This document shows positions 6,578-11,052 of a DNA stretch of 12,143 nucleotides, in pieces. The stretch is from Candidatus Kaiserbacteria bacterium. Lineage in GTDB: Bacteria; Patescibacteriota; Minisyncoccia; Phycocordibacterales; UBA2100. Every line of letters starts with the position of its first letter. The first letter of the stretch is position 1. The stretch spans positions 7,649 through 19,791 of the forward strand of contig DPYD01000024.1 of assembly GCA_003545515.1 (NCBI GenBank), read 5' to 3'. Position numbers and translations under genes: made by a program. The notes under the pieces were generated by a model. It searched no databases, was not told the DNA's origin, and was given only the letters and a program-made list of their open reading frames with translations.

Positions 6578-6594
6578 AGGCCGCGGCCTCTAAC
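6573..6594 (+). repeat. 22-bp perfect palindrome across the uvrC stop codon
   Basis: GTTAGAGGCCG and its exact reverse complement CGGCCTCTAAC abut, giving a perfect 22-bp dyad. The uvrC TAG (6575-6577) lies in the left arm. The right arm ends 7 nt before the ddl TATAAT, so the dyad occupies the region where a -35 box would sit. It lacks a following T-tract, so it is a poor intrinsic terminator. It could be an operator for ddl, an mRNA 3'-end stabiliser, or a palindromic repeat insertion. Confidence 0.8.
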
Positions 6595-6598
6595 GTGG

Positions 6599-6607
6599 TG
6601 GTATAAT
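6599..6607 (+). promoter_or_regulatory. Extended -10 promoter for ddl
   Basis: TGG followed by the consensus TATAAT (6602-6607) is a perfect extended -10 element. The ddl ATG begins 6 nt later, so the transcript should start on the A of ATG and be leaderless. There is no -35 match, since that region lies in the palindrome ending at 6594. Extended -10 promoters can do without a -35. Confidence 0.7.
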
Positions 6608-6613
6608 TTTAGA

Positions 6614-7582
6614 ATGGCACGCACGAGTGTGGGCATCTTGCGCGGAGGCACTTCCGGTGAATACGCGCTCTCGCTTAAAACAGGGGCGGCGATGCTCTCA
6701 TCTCTCCCGGAAGATAAATACGATACGCGCGATATTTTCATAGACAAAAGCGGGATGTGGCATTTACATGGAATACCGGCCGATCCTGCGCGCGTGCTCG
6801 CGCAGATAGATGTTGTTCTGAACGCGCTTCACGGCGGTGTCGGAGAGGACGGCACGGTGCAGAGGATTCTTGAAAGAGCAGGTGTCTCGTATGCGGGTTC
6901 CAGCGCACACGCGAGTAACCTTTCTCTAAATAAAGTACGTGCGCGCGAAGCGTTACGAAAAGAGGGTATACGAATACCACATGGCGTTTCGTTCACGCTG
7001 GACAACGACATGAATACATACGATATGGCACGAGCAGTATTTTCACAATTTGGTCCGCCATATATCGTGAAGCCGCCTTCGGATGGTGCAGGACGAGGCG
7101 TCAGATTTGTCGCGATGATTATTGAGCTTCCCGAACAAATAGCCGATGTACTCGATGAATTTGGTAGCGCGCTCGTGGAAGAATTTATTGATGGAGAAGA
7201 AGTCACCGTTGGCGTGATAGAAGATTTTCGTGGCGATGAGTTATATGTATTGCCGCCTGTGCATATTGAAATCCCGGAAGGGCATCGGCATATCGTGTAC
7301 GATCACCATGAACAGGGGATATTGCGACACATCGTACCGAGTAATTTCTCTCATTCCGAAAAGCAGACGCTCTCCGAAGTCGCGCGCGCGGCGCATCGCG
7401 CGCTGGAGCTTTCGCATTTTTCACGCGCAGACGTCATCCTTACTTCTAGAGGGCCGTATCTCTTGGAAGTGAATGCGTATCCCGGTTTGTATGCTGGTGC
7501 GGCATTCCCTCCGATGCTGGAGTCCGTCGGTTCTTCAACGCGCGAATTTCTTGAGCACACAATTGCTTTGGCACAGAGATAA
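6614..7582 (+). CDS. ddl: D-alanine-D-alanine ligase-like ATP-grasp protein
   Basis: Ddl joins two D-alanines for the peptidoglycan stem peptide. The 322-residue protein follows the family layout: GGTSGEYALSL (11-21) with a Glu at the substrate-binding position, HGGVGEDGTVQ (73-83), YAGSSAHAS, Lys153 in IVKPPSDGAGRGV, VEEFIDGEEVTVGV, and the metal-binding set Asp273, Glu285 and Asn287 (SRADVIL, LLEVNAYPG). The length is normal. Two active-site stretches differ from typical Ddl. The GSSVGV loop is replaced by DGAGRGV (158-164), and the usual serine after NTxPGMT is absent in NAYPGLYAGAAFPP. ATP-grasp chemistry should be intact, but the exact substrate is less certain. The ATG follows a consensus extended -10 by 6 nt. 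It is separated from uvrC by 36 nt containing a palindrome, so it probably has its own promoter. Confidence 0.85.
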   Translation: MARTSVGILRGGTSGEYALSLKTGAAMLSSLPEDKYDTRDIFIDKSGMWHLHGIPADPARVLAQIDVVLNALHGGVGEDGTVQRILERAGVSYAGSSAHASNLSLNKVRAREALRKEGIRIPHGVSFTLDNDMNTYDMARAVFSQFGPPYIVKPPSDGAGRGVRFVAMIIELPEQIADVLDEFGSALVEEFIDGEEVTVGVIEDFRGDELYVLPPVHIEIPEGHRHIVYDHHEQGILRHIVPSNFSHSEKQTLSEVARAAHRALELSHFSRADVILTSRGPYLLEVNAYPGLYAGAAFPPMLESVGSSTREFLEHTIALAQR

Positions 7583-7885
7583 TTTTTCCAAACGGACTGC
7601 CCAGGACGTGCGGGAGAGGACGATTTTTTGTTACTGGCGAGCGTTGTGCGAGCAAAGTGCAAAAGCGCGCTTTTGTACTTTCGAACCGACTGCGTCTGGC
7701 CAAAGGCCGACTTCGTCGAGCCGACGGCCGAGGAGGGAGACAACCGGTGCAAAGCACTCGCGCTTGTGCGCGGGGAGTGCATTCCGACCCGCAGGGTCAA
7801 CGTGATTGCGGTGTCGGAATGAGCCGGTTTACAAATTTTCTCACATTGCGAATATCCTTGAGTCTGTTATTTTTATGCGGTTAGA
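7583..7885. other. Gene-free, palindrome-rich intergenic region between ddl and tRNA-Ala
   Basis: I see no convincing gene in these 303 nt. They hold several strong dyads. One is a 26-nt near-perfect palindrome at 7655-7680 (AAGTGCAAAAGCG against CGCTTTTGTACTT, one G-U wobble). Another is GACCC-GCA-GGGTC (7786-7798). A third is CATTCCGAC (7780-7788) paired with GTCGGAATG (7813-7821), enclosing the last part. Six T at about 7623-7628 have no stem in front and are not a clear terminator. The final 40 nt carry the tRNA promoter. The region may be a dispersed repeat or an unrecognised RNA. I cannot name a family. Confidence 0.5.
7846..7873 (+). promoter_or_regulatory. Putative promoter for tRNA-Ala
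   Basis: TTGCGA (7846-7851), a 16-nt spacer and TATTTT (7868-7873) make a plausible sigma70-type promoter. The expected start is about 7880, a few bases before the mature tRNA 5' end. Each hexamer has two mismatches to consensus, so the call is tentative. Confidence 0.45.
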
Positions 7886-7958
7886 GGGCCCTTAGCTTAG
7901 TTGGTAGAGCGCCACATTTGCAATGTGGAGGTCACCGGTTCGAATCCGGTAGGGTCCA
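7886..7958 (+). tRNA. tRNA-Ala (anticodon TGC)
   Basis: This folds as a full cloverleaf. The acceptor is GGGCCCT/AGGGTCC, the D-stem GCTT/GAGC, and the anticodon stem CCACA/TGTGG with loop TTTGCAA (TGC at 7919-7921). The variable loop is AGGTC, the T-stem ACCGG/CCGGT with loop TTCGAAT, and the discriminator is A. It has the G3-U70 acceptor wobble that marks alanine tRNAs. The 3' CCA is not encoded (CAC follows the discriminator), so it must be added after transcription. No other tRNA is adjacent. Confidence 0.97.
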
Positions 7959-8113
7959 CACTAGAGAAAAAGACAAGCCGGAGGCAACCGCCTCGCTTCC
8001 TAGAGCGTCCGTGCGGACGCACAGAGTAGCTCGCTCGGCGGGCAGTTTGTATTGAATTTTGGGCGAAAAAATCAGTTGGCGATTCTGCCTGCAATCCGGA
8101 CCCGTACAAAACA
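7959..8113. other. Gene-free structured spacer downstream of tRNA-Ala
   Basis: There is no gene here. It holds a short GC hairpin, GAGGC-AACC-GCCTC (7981-7994), and the first copy of a dispersed repeat (7998-8033). About 80 nt with no clear structure follow, before the next promoter. No U-tract terminator for the tRNA is evident. Confidence 0.5.
7998..8033 (+). repeat. Dispersed repeat, short copy
   Basis: The 17-nt left half TCCTAGAGCGTCCGTGC is directly joined to a 19-nt right half beginning GGACGCAC and ending GAGTAGCTCG. The same two halves occur at 10869-10885 and 10917-10935 with one mismatch in 36, but split there by 31 nt. GCGTCC-GTGC-GGACGC forms a hairpin at the junction. It is a candidate small palindromic repeat. 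Confidence 0.8.
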
Positions 8114-8141
8114 TTGACAAAAGCACTCCTTCTGCTACAAT
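8114..8141 (+). promoter_or_regulatory. Strong sigma70-like promoter for the DEAD-box helicase transcript
   Basis: A perfect TTGACA (8114-8119), a 16-nt spacer and TACAAT (8136-8141) preceded by TGC make a near-consensus promoter with an extended -10. The start is expected near 8146-8149, about 150 nt before the helicase ATG. In contrast to most promoters in this window, it leaves a long untranslated leader. Confidence 0.75.
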
Positions 8142-8146
8142 CGTCA

Positions 8147-8298
8147 CTGTCTTACATTCTCCATTGGTTTTTGTCTTGGGATATCCAAGGCCGCCCCTTC
8201 GTACGAGGGCGAACCTATCCCGAGATAGTTCGACATTATATTAGTCCGTCTTCCGCCAGCTGGCGGAGCGGAAAAGCCCGTATATCGGGCATACAAGC
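8147..8298 (+). promoter_or_regulatory. Long structured 5' leader of the DEAD-box helicase mRNA
   Basis: About 150 nt with at least five local hairpins in series. These are CTTGG-GATAT-CCAAG (8175-8189), a CGCCC/GGGCG stem around TCGTACGA (about 8191-8211), CGAA(C)CTATC-CCGA-GATAGTTCG (8210-8232), the palindrome TCCGCCAGCTGGCGGA (8252-8267), and GCCCG-TATAT-CGGGC (8276-8290) ending 8 nt before the ATG. There is no Shine-Dalgarno. Long folded leaders are known for cold-inducible RNA helicase genes such as E. coli deaD/csdA. Such a role here is inferred. It does not match a riboswitch class I recognise. Confidence 0.5.
8252..8267 (+). repeat. 16-bp perfect palindrome
   Basis: TCCGCCAGCTGGCGGA is exactly self-complementary. 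It resembles in style the GC-rich palindrome at 10825-10844 and may belong to a family of short intergenic palindromes in this genome. It is also one hairpin of the helicase leader. Confidence 0.7.
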
Positions 8299-9537
8299 AT
8301 GAGTACTTACTCCAGATACCCCAGGGCGTCTAGCGGACGTCGCAGTTCATCCGGCCGTCCTTTTTACGGTAATCAGCGTCGTGGCAATCGCGGCGCGTCC
8401 GCTTCATTTCGCACTAGGGGGAGCGGATCGAGAGGCAACGCTATCGACATATCTCGATTTATCAACAAGGCCACGGTAGTGGAAGAGGTGGAACGTTTTA
8501 TACCGGTGCATTCGTTCATGGACTTCAACGTCGACCCTCGCATCAAACATAATATCGGGCAAAAGGGGTATGTAATCCCTACTCCGATACAGGACAAAGC
8601 AATTCCCCACATTGTTGAAGGGCGTGACATCGTCGGCATCGCTAATACAGGAACCGGAAAAACGGGGGCGTTTCTCATCCCGCTTCTAGACAAGATTGTA
8701 AAAAACAGAAGTGAGCGCGTTCTCATTATGGTGCCGACCCGAGAGCTTGCTCTTCAGATAGAGGAAGAGTATCACGGTTTTTCAGCCGGCTCCGGTTTGC
8801 TCTCCGTGTGTGTCGTCGGTGGTGCCAAAATCGGTCCGCAGTTAAGACGTTTGCGCGACAATCCATATTTTGTAATAGGAACGCCGGGCCGAATAAAAGA
8901 TGTCATAGAACGCCGCGCGCTCGATCTCTCGAAATTCCGCACCGTCGTTCTCGACGAAGCTGACCGAATGCTCGACATGGGCTTCATCCATGACATGCGC
9001 AGTATTCTTTCGTTGATGCCAAGGGAACGTCACACCCTCTTTTTCTCGGCGACAATTTCACGCGACATTGAGAAACTCATTGGTGATTTCCTCAAAGACC
9101 CGGTTCGGATATCGGTCAAAACGGGGGATACGGCCAAAACGATCGACCAAGATGTTGTTCGTTTACAAGGAAAAAATAAGTTCAATGTACTGCACGACCT
9201 CTTGACACTGCCGGAATTCGGCAAGGTGCTCATCTTTGGGCGCACCAAACACGGAGTGGAACGTCTTTCCAAAGAGCTTGTCGGGCGTGGATTTAAGGCG
9301 GCTTCTATCCACGGCAATAAAACTCAGGCCCATAGAGAGCGTGCTCTCAGTGCCTTCAAGCAAGATCACATCCGCATTCTCGTTGCGACCGATGTGGCGG
9401 CGCGAGGTATCGATATTGCCGACGTGAGCCACGTCATTAATTTCGACATACCGACAACCTATGAGGACTATGTGCATCGCATCGGACGCACGGGACGCGC
9501 AGGAAAGCGAGGCAAGGCGCTCACATTTGTTGACTAA
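8299..9537 (+). CDS. DEAD-box ATP-dependent RNA helicase
   Basis: DEAD-box helicases unwind short RNA duplexes in ribosome assembly, mRNA decay or cold adaptation. The 412-residue protein has every core motif: Q motif (GYVIPTPIQ, 90-98), motif I ANTGTGKT (115-122), Ia PTRELA, Ib GTPGR, II DEAD (219-222), III SAT (250-252), IV LIFGRTKHG, V ATDVAARGID (363-372) and VI HRIGRTGRAG (393-402). The first 47 residues are rich in Arg, Gly and Ser (GRRSSSGR, NQRRGNRG, GSGSRGN). That is an RNA-binding-like low-complexity tail placed at the N-terminus, while RhlE-like proteins usually carry such a tail at the C-terminus. The protein ends soon after motif VI with no extra domain. The ATG is supported by the upstream leader and by the absence of an alternative. 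I do not assign a subfamily symbol. The protein looks complete and active. Confidence 0.94.
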   Translation: MSTYSRYPRASSGRRSSSGRPFYGNQRRGNRGASASFRTRGSGSRGNAIDISRFINKATVVEEVERFIPVHSFMDFNVDPRIKHNIGQKGYVIPTPIQDKAIPHIVEGRDIVGIANTGTGKTGAFLIPLLDKIVKNRSERVLIMVPTRELALQIEEEYHGFSAGSGLLSVCVVGGAKIGPQLRRLRDNPYFVIGTPGRIKDVIERRALDLSKFRTVVLDEADRMLDMGFIHDMRSILSLMPRERHTLFFSATISRDIEKLIGDFLKDPVRISVKTGDTAKTIDQDVVRLQGKNKFNVLHDLLTLPEFGKVLIFGRTKHGVERLSKELVGRGFKAASIHGNKTQAHRERALSAFKQDHIRILVATDVAARGIDIADVSHVINFDIPTTYEDYVHRIGRTGRAGKRGKALTFVD

Positions 9538-9714
9538 TTTCGCTCCTGCCTCCTTCGGAGACATGGTTTTCCCTTCTCCACACCACTTGACCAATTGAGT
9601 TCCAAAACTTGTTGTTATTTAGGTTTTAGATATACACATCTAACTTCTTTATAAATCAGTTTGAGCAAGTTACACTTTAAAAATACTCATTATTCTTCCA
9701 AGCATAATAATATT
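9538..9714. other. AT-rich spacer between helicase and lamin-tail gene
   Basis: No gene is seen. It contains a 6-bp dyad, TTAGAT-ATACAC-ATCTAA (9626-9643), followed by a weakly T-rich stretch, which could be a poor terminator or an operator. A possible promoter, TTGTTG-N16-TATACA (9609-9636), overlaps the dyad. The AT bias is clearly higher than in the flanking genes. Confidence 0.4.
9703..9708 (+). promoter_or_regulatory. Putative -10 box for the lamin-tail gene
   Basis: CATAAT lies 6 nt before the ATG at 9715, the same spacing as the ddl promoter, so a leaderless transcript is possible. There is no clear -35. The alternative promoter at 9609-9636 would give a leader of about 70 nt. I cannot decide between them. 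Confidence 0.3.
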
Positions 9715-10683
9715 ATGAATAAATCGCGGTACTTAATTTTATCAACTTTTTTCATATTAATTACTGTTTCTTTCGGGCCAACGACCGCGACAGCATTTTC
9801 TGCCCCAACGTTACCTGAAAGACAATTTCCCTTTTCCTCGATATTTTTGCATCTTCCTTTTCACACCGTTCAGCTTTGTCCAAAAACTATTACTGCCGCA
9901 GGCATATCGGTCTCTGTGTTTCTCCCCGGTTTGTGTGATGATGCTCCACCTCCACCGGAAGAACCCGAGGACCCCGCAGAACCGGAAGACCCGACGCTTG
10001 AGTTCTCGGCAGACCCCGACGCCCTTGAAGAAGGCGACTCTTCAACACTCGCATGGGAAGCGGAGAACGCCGATACCTGCGCCGCTTCCGACGGTTGGGA
10101 TGGCGACAAACCGACTTCCGGCAGTGAATCAGTTTCTCCGACAGAAACCACCACCTACACGCTCACCTGCGAAGGCGAGGGCGGGGAGGTGATGCAAAGT
10201 GTTATTGTCACCGTTATTCCCGCGCCGGAACCGGAGGGAACAGTAGTGATAAACGAAATCATGTATGATCCAGCCGGTAGTGATTCAGGGCGCGAGTGGA
10301 TAGAGATAAAAAATGAGGGCGATTCACCGGTGGATCTGTCCGGTTGGAGATTCTTCGAGGACAATACTAACCACAACTTGACGTTGAAAATGGGTAACGC
10401 TGTATTGCCGCCCGACGGTTATGCCATCATCGCCGACAACGATGTATTTTTTCTCACGGATTGGCCCGATTTTGACGGGATATTGTTTGATAGTGCGTTT
10501 TCACTGTCCAACACAGGAGAGACTCTTGCTATTAAAGATGGAGAAGGCGCCATTATTGACGAAGTGACATATACTTCATCACAGGGTGCCGCGGGAGACG
10601 GCAATTCTCTGCATAGGGTGAATAGTGACGAGTGGATAGCCGCTACTCCGACGCCGGGAGAACAAATGCCTTCCCCTCTCTAA
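9715..10683 (+). CDS. Secreted protein with Ig-like domain and lamin-tail domain (LTD)
   Basis: The 322-residue protein starts with a Sec signal peptide (basic MNKSR, hydrophobic YLILSTFFILITVSF, likely cleavage near TATA at 24-27). About 45 residues follow, then a Pro/Glu/Asp-rich linker (77-93). An Ig/PKD-like beta domain (about 94-168) has a probable disulfide pair, Cys122 and Cys152, in TCAASDGW and TYTLTCEG. A lamin-tail domain (about 175-318) is marked by VVINEIMYDP, REWIEIKN, VDLSGW and FSLSNTGETLAI. LTDs in bacterial exported proteins are thought to mediate adhesion or scaffolding, and occur with nucleases or surface proteins. No enzyme domain, C-terminal anchor or sorting signal is seen, so it is probably released or held noncovalently. 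The ATG at 9715 is chosen over a TTG at 9661 because it places the signal peptide at the N-terminus. Confidence 0.85.
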   Translation: MNKSRYLILSTFFILITVSFGPTTATAFSAPTLPERQFPFSSIFLHLPFHTVQLCPKTITAAGISVSVFLPGLCDDAPPPPEEPEDPAEPEDPTLEFSADPDALEEGDSSTLAWEAENADTCAASDGWDGDKPTSGSESVSPTETTTYTLTCEGEGGEVMQSVIVTVIPAPEPEGTVVINEIMYDPAGSDSGREWIEIKNEGDSPVDLSGWRFFEDNTNHNLTLKMGNAVLPPDGYAIIADNDVFFLTDWPDFDGILFDSAFSLSNTGETLAIKDGEGAIIDEVTYTSSQGAAGDGNSLHRVNSDEWIAATPTPGEQMPSPL

Positions 10684-10691
10684 GATTAGAG
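10678..10691 (+). repeat. Small dyad across the LTD stop codon
   Basis: CTCTAA-GA-TTAGAG forms a 6-bp stem with the TAA stop (10681-10683) in its left arm. As at the uvrC end (6573-6594), the stop lies in a TTAGAG/CTCTAA-containing palindrome. No T-tract follows. Confidence 0.5.
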
Positions 10692-10744
10692 ACAAGCAAA
10701 TAGCGGGGGGTCGGGGTGAGCCGCGGATTAAGGAGCGGCGCAAG

Positions 10745-10792
10745 ACCTTGTGTGATTTTATCGAGCGAAAGCGAAGAGAAAATCCACAAGGT
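10745..10792 (+). repeat. 48-nt long hairpin
   Basis: ACCTTGTGTGATTTT (10745-10759) pairs with AAAATCCACAAGGT (10779-10792) over 14 bp with a single bulged T. The 19-nt loop contains GAGCGAAAGCGAAG. The stem is not followed by a U-tract. It may be an mRNA 3'-end structure for the LTD gene or an inserted palindromic element. Confidence 0.75.
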
Positions 10793-10824
10793 GTACTGCT
10801 TCTGTAAGAAGACGGGTGTTTCCC

Positions 10825-10844
10825 CCTGCCTGCCGGCAGGCAGG
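10825..10844 (+). repeat. 20-bp perfect GC-rich palindrome
   Basis: CCTGCCTGCCGGCAGGCAGG is exactly self-complementary. Such short GC-rich intergenic palindromes can be abundant in some genomes, and its copy number would show whether it is a repeat family here. Confidence 0.75.
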
Positions 10845-10861
10845 CGTGGAGGAGATAATTA

Positions 10862-10940
10862 AGAACCGTCCTAGAGCGTCCGTGCCTAAATCCTGTCAGC
10901 TCGGCCGATTAAGGCCGGACGCACGGAGTAGCTCGGTTCT
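10862..10940 (+). repeat. Dispersed repeat, long copy, inside a nested stem structure
   Basis: The outer arms AGAACCG (10862-10868) and CGGTTCT (10934-10940) enclose the repeat halves 10869-10885 and 10917-10935 (35 of 36 bases identical to 7998-8033). The middle stem is GCGTCC (10876-10881) with GGACGC (10917-10922). The 31-nt centre (10886-10916) has its own small stem, GGCC-GATTAA-GGCC. It looks like a repeat element with an internal insertion, or the other copy lost its centre by deletion. The folded shape could also act as an RNA element ahead of the GH18 gene. Confidence 0.7.
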
Positions 10941-11007
10941 CAAAGATAAAATACCGCGACAGCTTGGTTGCGCGGTAGCTTATCATAGACCCAAATTCCA
11001 ATGGCTC

Positions 11008-11043
11008 TGGTATGATTTCGCATTCCTGCGCGTCATATATACT
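11008..11043 (+). promoter_or_regulatory. Candidate -10 boxes for the GH18 gene
   Basis: Two candidates are seen. TGG plus TATGAT (11008-11016) is an extended -10 that would give a leader of about 30 nt. TATACT (11038-11043) lies 9 nt before the ATG and would give a nearly leaderless message. Neither has a clear -35, and there is no Shine-Dalgarno. Confidence 0.4.
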
Positions 11044-11052
11044 GTGGACTCC

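Larger units (their letters stand above)
10684..11052. other. Gene-free, highly structured intergenic region before the GH18 gene
   Basis: No plausible gene is seen in 369 nt. From left to right it holds a long hairpin (10745-10792), a small stem CTTCT-GTA-AGAAG, a 20-bp palindrome (10825-10844), a nested stem structure containing a dispersed repeat (10862-10940), a 7-bp stem TACCGCG/CGCGGTA (10952-10958 with 10971-10977), and two -10-like boxes near the GH18 start. No run of U after a stem marks a classical terminator. Confidence 0.55.

Noticed and set aside
7615..7630. Intrinsic terminator after ddl at the T6 run
   Set aside because: No complementary stem precedes the T-run. The nearby GGAC words are direct repeats, not inverted ones.
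7351..7805. Overlapping ORFs on both strands across the ddl end and the spacer
   Set aside because: They overlap ddl or palindromic DNA, have low-complexity composition, and compete with each other in several frames.
7897..8147. Minus-strand ORFs encoding TGFEPVTS- and PDSNR-like peptides
   Set aside because: These are the well-known artefact of translating the antisense strand of a tRNA gene. The tRNA-Ala here explains them.
7583..8298. Integrative element or att site next to tRNA-Ala
   Set aside because: No integrase, no duplication of the tRNA 3' end within the window, and housekeeping genes on both sides.
9661..9714. TTG start at 9661 for the lamin-tail protein
   Set aside because: It would bury the signal peptide behind 18 polar residues. 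The ATG at 9715 gives a normal signal peptide.
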